A stretch of 64,000 bases of DNA from Tamlana crocina (GCA_040429635.1 CP158972.1:839918-903917); one strand, 5' to 3'; positions 27,721 to 36,605 are shown, counted from the stretch's first letter. Numbers and translations: made by a program. The notes: generated from the letters alone by a model not told the origin.

Positions 27721-29511
27721 TTATTCCGATTCCAGATTGACGCCATCCGAATTGATGTTTAATTTCACCTCTTCCGATTCGGCCTTTATACCATTCTTGT
27801 CAATTTTTACATGGGTCTCGTCGGAGTTTATTTCAATGCCCTCGTCATTAATTTTTACTTTGGGCGTTTTTATGTTGATTTCAACGGTGTCTTCCTCTGG
27901 GCAATCCAAACACTCGCTATCTTCATCGAGAATTTTTACGTAATGGTTGGTGTGTTCCCTTAAAACCAGATTGCCGTTATACCTGCGGTGATGAATAAAG
28001 GCCTTGGTGCTGTTGTTAAAGTAAACCAAGGTGTTTTCGGGCAAGTAAAGTATCACGTCAACTTTTTGTTCTCTAAATTTGTTTTTAGGATTTGTGGTTA
28101 AATAAGAGTTGAAGGTGAGCGTGTTGTTGTTCAGTTCAAAACCGTAATTGATGCTTTTTGCTCTCTTTATGGCGGTTTCATAATCTCGGCCATCAGCAGT
28201 TTTTTCAATAGCTATAGTGGCCACCGAATCGGTAGTTGATTTTACCAATAAGTTGATGTCAGATGAAAATAATACTTTATCTCCGTTTTCGTCATGGGCC
28301 AATTTAAAGTTATCGCTGTATCTATGACTATGCGGATTAAAATTATCATGACCAATCATTTTTACATTCAAGGTGTCACTGGTGGTAATAGGCAATTCCG
28401 TTTTTTCAATAAAGGTTTCCTCAAAAGTATGCTCGCTGGCTTGTCTAACCCCTATAAAAATCAAGGAAATTATCGAAATAATCCATAGCCCTAGTAGGCT
28501 GAATTTAGCAACGCTGCCTATAGATTTAAGGTTGTTAATTAAAATTTTAAGCCCTAAATAGAAAAGAAAAAAGAAAGGGATTCCTATTGCAAAAAAGACT
28601 ATTATTGACCCTAGCCCAATAGGTACCCCACTGGTTGCAAAAAAATCGGCTATGTCAACCCCAGGCAGATGTGCTGTGTCTATTATTCCCATTAAAAACA
28701 GCCCAATAATCAAAGCGATTAAAGCCGAAGCGCCGACAAAAATTAAAAACACGCCTACCAGTTTGGCGAACACTTTTAGAAAAAACATAATCACATCGGC
28801 CAGGGTGTCGAAAAACGAACGGCTAGACGACTTTATGGAATTAGCTCCTTTTTTTACATCCACTTTTTTCGCGGCATTGCTTACTGAATCCGATACGTTT
28901 TTCGCTACATCGCTCACCGTTTCGGTTACGGAATCAAACCCGTCTTTAATTTTTTTTTCAATGTTACTGATGTTAACCGGCTCACCCGTCATCATTAGTT
29001 TTTCGGCTGTGGTATTGGCTTCGGGTACTAAAATCCAAAGCAAGATGTAAAGTAGTACGCCCGTTCCGGCACCAAAAATAAGCAGTACCCAAGCCAAACG
29101 GATCCAAATAGCGTCAATGCCAAAATAGTGCGCTAAACCAGACGATACTCCGCCAATGTATGAGTTGTCGGTATCACGGAACAGTTTTTTTGAAGCTTGA
29201 CTTCGGCGCTTGTATGTGGCTTGCGGTTCGTCTTCGAAAATCTCGTCGTCCACCAAATAGTCTTCCGGCTGACCCATTATGGAGATCACCTCGTCCACTT
29301 CCTTAATGCGGATTACCTGTTTGTCGTTTTGTACACGCTCGTTAAAAAGTTCGGCAATACGGGCTTCTATGTCGGCTATAATTTCGGCACGACCTTGCGA
29401 GTCGGTAAATGAACGTTTTATAGCCTCCAGATAGCGCTGTAGTTTTAGGTACGCATCTTCATCAATATGAAAAAATATACCTGCTAAATTTATGTTGACT
29501 GTTTTATTCAT
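27721..29511 (-). CDS. PspC-domain membrane protein with C-terminal beta-solenoid region
   Basis: The 596-residue protein carries an N-terminal cytoplasmic segment (1-100) and a PspC domain (about 108-170: GGVSSGLAHYFGID and then a membrane helix). Further membrane helices lie at about 235-365. The extracytoplasmic C-terminal region ends in repeats of the kind INDEGIEINSDE / IDKNGIKAESEE / INSDGVNLESE. It may sense or respond to envelope stress like other PspC proteins. Its ATG overlaps the PadR stop by 4 bp, so translation is coupled. Confidence 0.88.
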   Translation of the reverse strand: MNKTVNINLAGIFFHIDEDAYLKLQRYLEAIKRSFTDSQGRAEIIADIEARIAELFNERVQNDKQVIRIKEVDEVISIMGQPEDYLVDDEIFEDEPQATYKRRSQASKKLFRDTDNSYIGGVSSGLAHYFGIDAIWIRLAWVLLIFGAGTGVLLYILLWILVPEANTTAEKLMMTGEPVNISNIEKKIKDGFDSVTETVSDVAKNVSDSVSNAAKKVDVKKGANSIKSSSRSFFDTLADVIMFFLKVFAKLVGVFLIFVGASALIALIIGLFLMGIIDTAHLPGVDIADFFATSGVPIGLGSIIVFFAIGIPFFFLFYLGLKILINNLKSIGSVAKFSLLGLWIISIISLIFIGVRQASEHTFEETFIEKTELPITTSDTLNVKMIGHDNFNPHSHRYSDNFKLAHDENGDKVLFSSDINLLVKSTTDSVATIAIEKTADGRDYETAIKRAKSINYGFELNNNTLTFNSYLTTNPKNKFREQKVDVILYLPENTLVYFNNSTKAFIHHRRYNGNLVLREHTNHYVKILDEDSECLDCPEEDTVEINIKTPKVKINDEGIEINSDETHVKIDKNGIKAESEEVKLNINSDGVNLESE

Positions 29512-29849
29512 TTTTTTGTGTTTTTTTGGCTAGTTACAATGTTTACTGCGTTACGTAATTCGTTCCAAGTGGTATCCAGTTCGTTCAGAAAAAGTTTGCC
29601 CGTTTCCGTGAGTCCGTAATATTTCCTTGGTGGTCCAGAGGTGCTCTCTTCCCATCTGTAGTTTAAAAGTCCGGCGTTTTTTAACCGCGTCAATAACGGG
29701 TAAATGGTGCCTTCAACCACTAGCAGCTTGGCGTCTTTAAGCGTGTCCAGAATTTCTGCAACATAAGCGTCTTCGTCTTTGAGGACCGACAATATGCAGA
29801 ATTCCAAAACGCCCTTGCGCATTTGTGCTTTTGTGTTTTCTATCTTCAT
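29508..29849 (-). CDS. PadR-family transcriptional regulator
   Basis: This 113-residue winged-helix protein shows a typical PadR start (RKGVLEFCILSVLKDEDAYVAEILDTL), the wing segment VVEGTIYPLLTRLKNAGLLNYRWEESTSGPPRKYYGLTE, and a C-terminal dimerisation helix. It heads the operon with the PspC and GIN genes and probably autoregulates it. No effector domain is present beyond the basic fold. Confidence 0.93.
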   Translation of the reverse strand: MKIENTKAQMRKGVLEFCILSVLKDEDAYVAEILDTLKDAKLLVVEGTIYPLLTRLKNAGLLNYRWEESTSGPPRKYYGLTETGKLFLNELDTTWNELRNAVNIVTSQKNTKK

Positions 29850-29933
29850 GTTCTAAAGCATTTTAATTTGATGAAACTGTTCATTTTTTGATTGATTATT
29901 GATGATTATTTTTGATGAAATTTTTACTCTTTT

Positions 29934-30012
29934 GGCGTTACCCTTCGGGTCGGGCTTTCCGCTATATCTTTTAAAACGTCATTGCGAGGACGAAGGACGA
30001 GGCAATCTGTAA
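29934..30012. repeat. Dispersed palindromic repeat region upstream of padR
   Basis: The 254-bp gap between the DUF4870 and PadR genes contains GGCGTTACCCTTCGGGTCGG followed by a CTTTCCGCTATATC segment, and then GTCATTGCGAGGACGAAGG with GAGGCAATCTG. The second block matches the GTCATTGCGA / GCAATCT vocabulary near 49100-49183. From memory, unverified, similar text is common in flavobacterial genomes. Confidence 0.5.
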
Positions 30013-30103
30013 AATGCAAACTCAAAACAACCTTTTGTAATATTTATGTTTTAAAAGGATGCCACTTCAATCCCTAACGCAATGCACAACTTTATTCATA
30101 CTT

Positions 30104-30550
30104 CTACTTTAAAAATGTTATGGTCAACGGATATTTAAAAACCTCGCCATCGCGGGCTTTCAAACTCGCTTTAACAATAAGCACCAATTCAATTATAAAA
30201 GCGATAATGGCTAATGCCCCTAAAAACCCGCCCAAATATAAAAGGGGCGAAGGCTTGCCGATGCTAATGTGGAAATTGTTAAATCCGTTAAAATCTATAA
30301 AATCGAAACCGCTAAACATTTTAAATAGAAAAAACGGAACAGTAATCGCTCCCAATATTAAGGCGTACAATAAAATACTCAACTGAAAATTGATGGCTTG
30401 CTTGCCGTTGGCATCGATAAATTCCGATTTATCTTTATTAATTACCCACAGTACAATGGGACCAACAAAATTTCCAAACGGAATAAAAAACCGAGCAAAA
30501 GTCGATAAGTGAATAAAGGTGGCGATGTTTTTTTGGTGATTGTCCAACAT
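30104..30550 (-). CDS. DUF4870 membrane protein
   Basis: The 148-residue protein has four hydrophobic segments. Family hallmarks are FIPFGNFVGPIVLWVINKDKSEFIDANGKQAINFQLSILLY near the N-terminus and a C-terminal helix before KASLKARDGEVFKYPL. Its function is unknown. It is common beside PadR/PspC clusters in flavobacteria. It lies 254 bp upstream of padR on the same strand, and the spacer holds repeats, so cotranscription is possible but not shown. Confidence 0.9.
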   Translation of the reverse strand: MLDNHQKNIATFIHLSTFARFFIPFGNFVGPIVLWVINKDKSEFIDANGKQAINFQLSILLYALILGAITVPFFLFKMFSGFDFIDFNGFNNFHISIGKPSPLLYLGGFLGALAIIAFIIELVLIVKASLKARDGEVFKYPLTITFLK

Positions 30551-30710
30551 GATTTTTTTGATTGATATTTAAAACATATAATAGTTTCTTATGCAAATAT
30601 ATGTCTAAAAACAGGTACTTTGTTACGCATAGTACCTAAAATTAACATAATATTAACAATTGAGGCTTCTTGAAAATTTCATAAATTAGTGAAAATTTAA
30701 AACCTAAAAT

Positions 30711-31166
30711 ATGCTGCTAACGCCCAGAAAAATAAACGCTTTCAATATGCTTAAACTGCCGTCGGCCTATTTGTGCGGCATTAGGGCCAAACAGATTGAT
30801 AGCGAAAAATGTGTGGTAACCGTAAAGCATAGGTGGATTAACCAGAATCCATTTAAATCGATGTTTTGGGCGGTACAAGGCATGGCGGCAGAACTGGCAA
30901 CAGGTGCTTTGGTATTGGCTAAAATTCAGGAATCGGGTAAAAAAGTGTCCATGTTGGTTACCTCAAACAAAGCTGTTTTTACTAAAAAGGCCACCGGAAA
31001 AATCACCTTTACCTGCAACGACGGAAACCTAATTGACGATGCCCTAAAAAAAGCCATTAAAACGGGAGAGGGGCAAACCTTTTGGATGACATCGGTCGGG
31101 GTGAATGAAGAAGGTGTTGAAGTGTCGACCTTTAATTTCGAGTGGAGTATTAAGGTGAGGCAGTAA
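30711..31166 (+). CDS. DUF4442 hotdog-fold protein (putative thioesterase)
   Basis: The 151-residue protein matches the DUF4442 hotdog type. Features are KLPSAYLCGIRAKQIDSEKCVVTVKHRWINQNPFKSMFWAVQGMAAELATGAL, with the helix expected to carry the active-site acid, followed by beta strands to WSIKVRQ. Related hotdog proteins hydrolyse acyl-CoA thioesters, but the substrate is unknown here. It is monocistronic and cytoplasmic. Confidence 0.85.
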   Translation: MLLTPRKINAFNMLKLPSAYLCGIRAKQIDSEKCVVTVKHRWINQNPFKSMFWAVQGMAAELATGALVLAKIQESGKKVSMLVTSNKAVFTKKATGKITFTCNDGNLIDDALKKAIKTGEGQTFWMTSVGVNEEGVEVSTFNFEWSIKVRQ

Positions 31167-31274
31167 ACAAGTAAGTAGTTTGCAGTCGCAATGTTCGGTA
31201 ATTTGTTCGTCACTCTGAGCTTATTTAAGGGTTTCATAAAATGGGGAAAGATTTATAATGTAATGCTGAAAAAA

Positions 31275-31292
31275 TTCCGATAGCTATCGGAA
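31275..31292. repeat. Perfect 18-bp palindrome
   Basis: TTCCGATAGCTATCGGAA is its own reverse complement. It lies in an intergenic region without a neighbouring start codon, so it is more likely a dispersed genomic palindrome than an operator. Confidence 0.6.
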
Positions 31293-31380
31293 CAGCAAGA
31301 CGGTCTGCTCTAATATTTTTTGGAAGCCAATACGCGATAGAATTTAAATGCTTTGCGCCTTTGCGAGAGTACACAAAGTG

Positions 31381-31399
31381 TGAAGCACGAAGCTTGAAG
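31381..31399. repeat. GAAG-rich repeat unit (exact copy inside the muramidase gene)
   Basis: TGAAGCACGAAGCTTGAAG is identical to bases 59384-59402 in the NamZ-like coding sequence and related to the GAAG repeats at 21634-21692. Confidence 0.6.
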
Positions 31400-31485
31400 T
31401 TGTTTATTGGAATTTGAAAAGCAATGTAACAAAACCAATAACTATTCAACTAATAAACAGTTAAACACATAAACATCAATTAAAA

Positions 31486-32286
31486 ATGACAGCACACGAA
31501 ATTGACTATAGAATTTACGGTGAAGAAATGCAGTATGTAGAAATAGAGCTCGACCCACAAGAAGGCGTAATTGCCGAAGCGGGCAGCTTTATGATGATGG
31601 ACGACGGTATTAAAATGGAAACCATTTTTGGAGACGGTTCACAAAAAGACAGTGGTTTTTTAGGAAAAATACTGGGTGCCGGAAAACGGATTTTAACAGG
31701 CGAAAGCCTTTTTATGACGGCCTTTTACAGTACACTACCCGGAAAACGTAATGTGTCGTTTGCCTCGCCTTATCCAGGGAAAATCATTCCTATCGATTTA
31801 ACTCGATTTGGAGGCAAGTTTATTTGCCAGAAAGATGCTTTTCTTTGCGCCGCCAAAGGGGTTAGTGTTGGCATTGAGTTTTCAAAACGATTGGGTCGCG
31901 GACTTTTTGGTGGTGAAGGTTTCATTATGCAGAAACTGGAAGGCGACGGGATGGCCTTTGTGCATGCCGGGGGTACTATGGCCATGAAAGAACTAAAGGC
32001 GGGTGAAACATTGCGAGTAGATACGGGCTGTATTATTGGTTTCGACCAATCAGTGGATTATGACATTGAGTTTGTAGGAGGTATAAAAAATACAATTTTT
32101 GGTGGAGAGGGCTTGTTCTTTGCTAAGCTTCAAGGACCAGGTACGGTGTATATTCAATCCTTACCCTTTAGCCGATTGGCTGGTCGCGTTTTGGCATCCG
32201 CGCCGCGGGGTGGCGGAAAAGATAAAGGCGAGGGCAGTATCTTGGGCGGTCTAGGCGATTTGCTGGATGGTGATAATAGGTTTTAG
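31486..32286 (+). CDS. AIM24 / TIGR00266-family protein
   Basis: The 266-residue protein has the double-stranded beta-helix-like AIM24 fold. Hallmarks are [82 protein letters not shown] and a glycine-rich C-terminus. Bacterial members have no firmly established role. No signal peptide is seen. The gene is followed by a strong terminator. Confidence 0.9.
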   Translation: MTAHEIDYRIYGEEMQYVEIELDPQEGVIAEAGSFMMMDDGIKMETIFGDGSQKDSGFLGKILGAGKRILTGESLFMTAFYSTLPGKRNVSFASPYPGKIIPIDLTRFGGKFICQKDAFLCAAKGVSVGIEFSKRLGRGLFGGEGFIMQKLEGDGMAFVHAGGTMAMKELKAGETLRVDTGCIIGFDQSVDYDIEFVGGIKNTIFGGEGLFFAKLQGPGTVYIQSLPFSRLAGRVLASAPRGGGKDKGEGSILGGLGDLLDGDNRF

Positions 32287-32309
32287 ACCTTTTTTTATAA
32301 GTAATAAAG

Positions 32310-32350
32310 AAAAGCCAAAAGTTGTAGTTTTTAAACAGCTTTTGGCTTTT
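32310..32350. terminator. Bidirectional terminator
   Basis: AAAAGCCAAAAG (32310-32321) pairs perfectly with CTTTTGGCTTTT (32339-32350), with T-runs on both sides. It serves the AIM24-like gene and the convergent T9SS protein gene. Confidence 0.88.
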
Positions 32351-32358
32351 TTGTATGA

Positions 32359-35300
32359 TTAGTGTTTTACAAATTTTATGCGTCCAGTTTTATTTTTACT
32401 TTTTAATGAAACCTGTAAAAAGTAGACCCCATCATTGAAATTAGAAAGGTTTATAAACCTGTTGCTAGGTGCATTTATTTTTAAGGCCTCTTGGCCAACA
32501 ATATTATAAATACTGAATGATTCAATGTTTTCAATGGGTTCTTCAGAATGGAATTGTAAAATTTCTGTATCCGGTTTGTAAGATATAAAGTTGTTTTTTG
32601 CTTCAATTTTGTTTAAATCCAATAGTGCTTCATCTTGGAACACAATGGCAAATCGATTTTGCTCAGAACCTTTACTTAAATAAAGCGGAACTCCTCCAGT
32701 TTTCAAATTGTAATATTTGTTTTCAGCATAATCCACTAGAAAAATAGGCAAATCATCAGGAATATTTTCAGTGTTACTAATGGAGAGCTTGTATGTCCCT
32801 GAGTTAGAAATATCCATGCCTAGTTGCAATATGTCTTTCTGGTTTAGTTCAGGTAGCCCTTGTATCATTAATTTTTTGCCGTCTTGTAAATGCCAGTACG
32901 TGATGTTGTTAAAATCATCATATAGTTTGGCTTCAAAACCTTGGTCGTAGCCGTAAGTGGTTCGTTCATCGTAACCTAATCCAATGGTTTTAATGAGCTG
33001 ATTGGGGGTTTCGAAAGCAAACCAAATTTTTGGTCTTTGGTCGGGCTTTTCTTCTTGTTTGCTTGTGTTGTTCTGTTGCCTGTAAAAAACGGTTTCATTT
33101 AAAGATTCGCGTTCAAAGCTACGCTGGGCGTTGTTGAACTCTAAAGTGCCGCCCAAAAAAGTTTTTATAAAGAATCCTTGCCCAGGTGGAATGTAACGGG
33201 TTGGCGCAGGCTTGCTTGAGGAACCATTGCCGCTGGTTAACCCTGAAGCATCAGCAGTTGCGGGTAAAGACAACAACAAGGTTAGGGTGGAATAGCCACC
33301 TTGATAATCTTTTAAGTAGTGGCTGTTGTTGGTAGTAAACGATTCCCAAAAATGCAACCCGCCATCAATGACGAAAAGATTATCGAAAATAAATTGATAG
33401 GCATCAATGGCAGAAGGGTAGGGATTGCCTGTTAAAAACTCGGTGTTTGCAGAAATATTGTATGTGTAATTTCCGCTGTTGGGTGTTCCCCTAAATACAT
33501 ATCCCTGTATTGATGTAGCTGCACCAGACCCCTTCATGGTATAGCCTGTTGCTGGTAAAATATTACTAGTGGTTGATAGCTGGTTCCATTGGTAATAGTT
33601 GTTCGCTGTTCCGTTAAAACTGTATAGCCATTGGTTGCTAATTGTGATGGGCGATGTTGAAGGATTGGCATTTAAGGCACTGGTGAAATTCATCACGCCG
33701 TTGTTGTCTTCCAAATACCCAATTTGCCAAAAGCCGTTTCTGTTTACGGGAGCGCTCCAATAATTGTAATTGTACAAATTTGTGGTGCCTTGTTGCCTTT
33801 GAAGCAAAAAACCGTCACCCGAGTTAGAGCTCGTGCCTGTGTGGTTTTGTATGAGTTGGGCTTCCCCATTTAGGTCAATCATACCGTTTGTGTTAATGTT
33901 GATGGCGTTTTCGGTTTCTAACAGAATGCCATCTTCAACGATTAAAGTGGCGCCGTTTTCAATTTCAATTTCCCTCACATGGGCATCAAAAGTTAAGTAG
34001 GCATCTGCATCGCTTTTTATGGTTAACTTTAAACAAGAATCGGTGTCGCCTGGGGCATTTCCAGTACCTGAACCATTATGGAAATTTGAACCATCCCAAA
34101 CAATTTGGTCGGTGTAACGCAATGTAAAATAGTGGTTGCTGTTAAAACTAACACCGGTTGCCGTGGCTGTAGTACCAGAAACAGCCAGGTCGTAAACCTC
34201 GTTTGGAGACGAGAAATCGTAGTTGTTGTCGATGACTAACTGTAGCGGGGAACACCCATTAAAACCAGTTAAATCAATGGTGCTAATATCAAAAGATAGT
34301 GTAACGGTGCCAATATCCCCACGTCTGCTAACCCGCCATATGGAATTTAATTGCTCGGTGTAATCACTCGAATTTGTCGAAAAGTTATAAGTAGGATTTA
34401 AAGTTTCTTCTCCCCAGAATAAATATTCGTCATTATCAAGATCGGAAGGGTTACTCATTCTAACAATACCCGTGCCTTGCGAATCGGTATGGTTACTGCC
34501 ATCAGAAGCTTGGCCAATACCGGCGACATGGTGGTCAAAATTACCATTTCCGGGGTTGTCTTCATTGTAATAATCTTCCGAAGTTAACGACGTGTTATAC
34601 TTGGCCGATAAATAATTATTGATGATAATGCGCTGAGCGGTATTCACTTTCTCTTTAAAAATGACCAATTCGGTAGCATCACCAGAAAACCCGTTAGATC
34701 CAGAGGTGTTTGCGCCTAAATTAAATCGTTGTGTGGCATGCGAACTATAAGTTGAGGTATTGGCTCTGCTCTGTAGTAAACTTTGGTCTCTGTATAATTG
34801 TTTTCCGGTTGTAGGGTGTGCATCGTAAGCCCAAATGGAATATGATGTTAAATTGCTCAATCCGCCAACTTGTATTCTGGCGTCAGTACTGCAGCAAGTA
34901 CCAATATCGTAATAAACCGTTCCATTCCAAGGTATGTGGCAAGAAAACCGTGTGCTGCCCACCAAGGGGTCAGTGGTGTAAACAGATGATTGTTGTGTGG
35001 TGTTATCGGCTCTTGTAACAATAAACGACGAGGCTTGGTTGGTAATAAAGTTGGAAGTAGTAAGGGTAAGCCCAGTTCTCAATCGGTTACTGCCATTAAA
35101 ACTTACTTCGTCGTAGCCATTCAAGGCATTGGTGACCAATGTAGGGCGCTGTGCCCCCGTTTCGCTAATATCAAAATCTGAAATTCCGGCCGAGTTTTCC
35201 CATCCGTCTACTGAGTTTCCAGAGGTTGAAATACCGTTGTCTGGCCTGTACCAAATAATAAGGTTTGATGAACCGTTATTGGTGCCAACGCCGCCAGGGC

Positions 35301-35370
35301 CAGTTTGCGAATACGTTTTATAAAAACATGCAAATGTGAAAACTATCGAAAATAATTTAAAAACATTCAT
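32359..35370 (-). CDS. Large cell-surface protein with T9SS type A sorting domain
   Basis: The 1003-residue protein has a signal peptide (MNVFKLFSIVFTFACFYKTYSQ), a LamG/concanavalin-like region (about 35-270, with LIIWYRPDNGISTSG), further beta-rich domains, and a C-terminal type A sorting domain (about 925-1003: FSIYNIVGQEAL, then LSNFNDGVYFLQVSLK and KFVKH). Type IX secretion would move it across the outer membrane and anchor or release it. No catalytic motif is visible, so an adhesive or binding role is the most I would infer. The gene stands alone. Confidence 0.9.
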   Translation of the reverse strand: MNVFKLFSIVFTFACFYKTYSQTGPGGVGTNNGSSNLIIWYRPDNGISTSGNSVDGWENSAGISDFDISETGAQRPTLVTNALNGYDEVSFNGSNRLRTGLTLTTSNFITNQASSFIVTRADNTTQQSSVYTTDPLVGSTRFSCHIPWNGTVYYDIGTCCSTDARIQVGGLSNLTSYSIWAYDAHPTTGKQLYRDQSLLQSRANTSTYSSHATQRFNLGANTSGSNGFSGDATELVIFKEKVNTAQRIIINNYLSAKYNTSLTSEDYYNEDNPGNGNFDHHVAGIGQASDGSNHTDSQGTGIVRMSNPSDLDNDEYLFWGEETLNPTYNFSTNSSDYTEQLNSIWRVSRRGDIGTVTLSFDISTIDLTGFNGCSPLQLVIDNNYDFSSPNEVYDLAVSGTTATATGVSFNSNHYFTLRYTDQIVWDGSNFHNGSGTGNAPGDTDSCLKLTIKSDADAYLTFDAHVREIEIENGATLIVEDGILLETENAININTNGMIDLNGEAQLIQNHTGTSSNSGDGFLLQRQQGTTNLYNYNYWSAPVNRNGFWQIGYLEDNNGVMNFTSALNANPSTSPITISNQWLYSFNGTANNYYQWNQLSTTSNILPATGYTMKGSGAATSIQGYVFRGTPNSGNYTYNISANTEFLTGNPYPSAIDAYQFIFDNLFVIDGGLHFWESFTTNNSHYLKDYQGGYSTLTLLLSLPATADASGLTSGNGSSSKPAPTRYIPPGQGFFIKTFLGGTLEFNNAQRSFERESLNETVFYRQQNNTSKQEEKPDQRPKIWFAFETPNQLIKTIGLGYDERTTYGYDQGFEAKLYDDFNNITYWHLQDGKKLMIQGLPELNQKDILQLGMDISNSGTYKLSISNTENIPDDLPIFLVDYAENKYYNLKTGGVPLYLSKGSEQNRFAIVFQDEALLDLNKIEAKNNFISYKPDTEILQFHSEEPIENIESFSIYNIVGQEALKINAPSNRFINLSNFNDGVYFLQVSLKSKNKTGRIKFVKH

Positions 35371-35782
35371 AGTGAGAGAAACAATGAGGGTTGTATTAAA
35401 ATATTTTTAAAAACAAAAAAGATTGTTTAGAGGTATAGACACGCACTAAACCAAATATGTCACATAGGCGTCAAAAAAAGTGATGGGATATCATAATATA
35501 ATAGCAATTTACAGGGTTTGTTTTGAGAGACTGTAATGTGAAGTAAATGTAAACATTTTTTTTAAAGCGGGTTTAAAATTTACTTGACTGATATGCAGTT
35601 AGTTGTGTTGATTATGCTAAAGTTGAAATTGATATAAAAGGACTAAAACGTTAATTTTGCTTTAAATTTAAATCAGGCCTCGATAAGTTTATTTTTTTTA
35701 TTAAATTTATGTGCTTTAAAAAAATAAGGCTTAAATAACAAATCTACTTTTATAAATTTAATACCTAAAAAACCCTAAAAAT
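35371..35782. other. AT-rich intergenic region with divergent promoters
   Basis: The 412 bp between the divergent T9SS-protein gene and the 65-residue gene are very AT-rich. I find no coding sequence, RNA gene or clear repeat and assume they hold both promoters and leaders. Confidence 0.4.
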
Positions 35783-35980
35783 ATGGCAAGAGCAATGCTT
35801 GAGTATACCAAAACTATTCTTAATAAGGTGAGTTTTGATGCAACGTTGTTTTGCAGAGAAGTACAAAAGGCAGTACAACGATTACTGCCTTATGAGATTG
35901 AAGAACTTAAAGAGTTTATTCATTCTTTAGTACGGCAAAACCCAGAATTAAATCAATGTTTGATTTATTTAAAACCATAA
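35783..35980 (+). CDS. Small conserved-looking protein of unknown function
   Basis: This 65-residue protein (MARAMLEYTKTILNKVSFDA at the start) is mostly helical, with a single Cys in LFCREVQKAVQRLLPYEIEEL and a polar C-terminus. An ATG in a normal context, a strong terminator 6 bp after the stop and coding-like composition support a real gene. I recall similar short proteins in other flavobacteria but know no function. Confidence 0.75.
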   Translation: MARAMLEYTKTILNKVSFDATLFCREVQKAVQRLLPYEIEELKEFIHSLVRQNPELNQCLIYLKP

Positions 35981-35986
35981 AAAATG

Positions 35987-36009
35987 AGCGGCTTATAGCC
36001 GCTTTTTTT
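35987..36009 (+). terminator. Rho-independent terminator of the 65-residue gene
   Basis: AGCGGCT (35987-35993) and AGCCGCT (35997-36003) form a 7-bp stem with a TAT loop followed by TTTTTT. Confidence 0.85.
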
Positions 36010-36012
36010 ATT

Positions 36013-36170
36013 GAACTCGTTTAAACTTTTTCAATTGTCTAAAAAATTGTCCTTTTTACCCATTTTTTGCTTTTTTTCTTTCCGTAGCGATGCTATGCAA
36101 CTCAAAAAAATCTTCAACTGGGCAAAAAATGCCTGATTTTCACTTCTATCCAAAAAGTTTAAACGAGTTC
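36013..36170. mobile_element. MITE-like palindromic element with 19-bp perfect terminal inverted repeats
   Basis: GAACTCGTTTAAACTTTTT (36013-36031) and its exact reverse complement (36152-36170) bound a 158-bp non-coding element. A nested inverted repeat CATTTTTTGC (36061-36070) / GCAAAAAATG (36122-36131) lies inside, so the whole can fold into a long hairpin. ATT flanks both ends and could be a 3-bp target duplication. There is no transposase in the window. The element lies between a terminator and the promoter of the copper locus. Confidence 0.6.
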
Positions 36171-36171
36171 A

Positions 36172-36201
36172 TTGTAAAACTATTGGCTTGATGTATATTT
36201 G
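36172..36201 (+). promoter_or_regulatory. Flavobacterial promoter of the copper locus
   Basis: TTG (36172-36174), a 19-bp spacer and TATATTTG (36194-36201) match the Bacteroidota sigma consensus TTG-N17-23-TAnnTTTG. The -33 box starts 2 bp after the end of the MITE-like element, and the likely coding start is only about 15 bp downstream of the -7 box. Confidence 0.6.
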
Positions 36202-36215
36202 CAAAAAAAAATATT

Positions 36216-36605
36216 CTGAAAAAATATATAGCCATATTGTTTGTTTTAGTGCTTTCGGCACGACCTATGTATTACATGGGGCAAATGGCATATTACGAAT
36301 TGAATATCGACTACATTATAAAGACTTATTGTGTAAATGTTGATAAGCCCGAAATGCAGTGTAACGGAAAGTGCCACTTGGCCCAACAACTGCAAATCGA
36401 TGCGAACAATTCTAGTGACGGCGATGCCAATAGTACGGCTGTGGTTTTAGAGTGTTTTTATCCGGTTTTTAGTGCCGAACAAGATTATATTTTTCCAACA
36501 TATTTTCAAGTGTTGCCTCTCAAAAATAAATTAGATTACTACACCAATTCGTATGCATTTCTTCGTGAAATGTCACTCGAAAAACCACCCAATTGTAAGG
36601 TTTAA
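36216..36605 (+). CDS. Small membrane-anchored or exported CxxxCH protein heading the copper locus
   Basis: The frame has no upstream ATG. Starting at CTG 36216 (or ATT 36213) gives a convincing signal or anchor (MKKYIAILFVLVLSARP), whereas TTG 36237 would remove its basic head, so I place the start at 36216. The 129-residue product contains IIKTYCVNVDKPEMQCNGKC followed by HLAQQLQ: a Cys, then a CNGKCH motif suited to metal or heme binding. I recall similar unnamed Bacteroidota proteins. It precedes the MbnP-like gene by 152 bp and may be part of the same copper system. The function is not proven. Confidence 0.7.
   Translation: MKKYIAILFVLVLSARPMYYMGQMAYYELNIDYIIKTYCVNVDKPEMQCNGKCHLAQQLQIDANNSSDGDANSTAVVLECFYPVFSAEQDYIFPTYFQVLPLKNKLDYYTNSYAFLREMSLEKPPNCKV

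Larger units (their letters stand above)
31167..31485. other. Repeat-bearing intergenic region
   Basis: The 319 bp between the DUF4442 and AIM24-like genes hold no gene that I can support. They contain a GTCACTCTGAGC repeat fragment (about 31208), a perfect 18-bp palindrome TTCCGATAGCTATCGGAA (31275-31292) and TGAAGCACGAAGCTTGAAG (31381-31399). This last 19-mer recurs exactly inside the muramidase gene at 59384-59402. Confidence 0.6.

Noticed and set aside
36061-36131. The 158-bp palindromic element as a small RNA or riboswitch
   Set aside because: Its terminal and nested inverted repeats fit a MITE-like repeat better, there is no gene within its transcriptional reach on the left, and the promoter to its right starts outside it.
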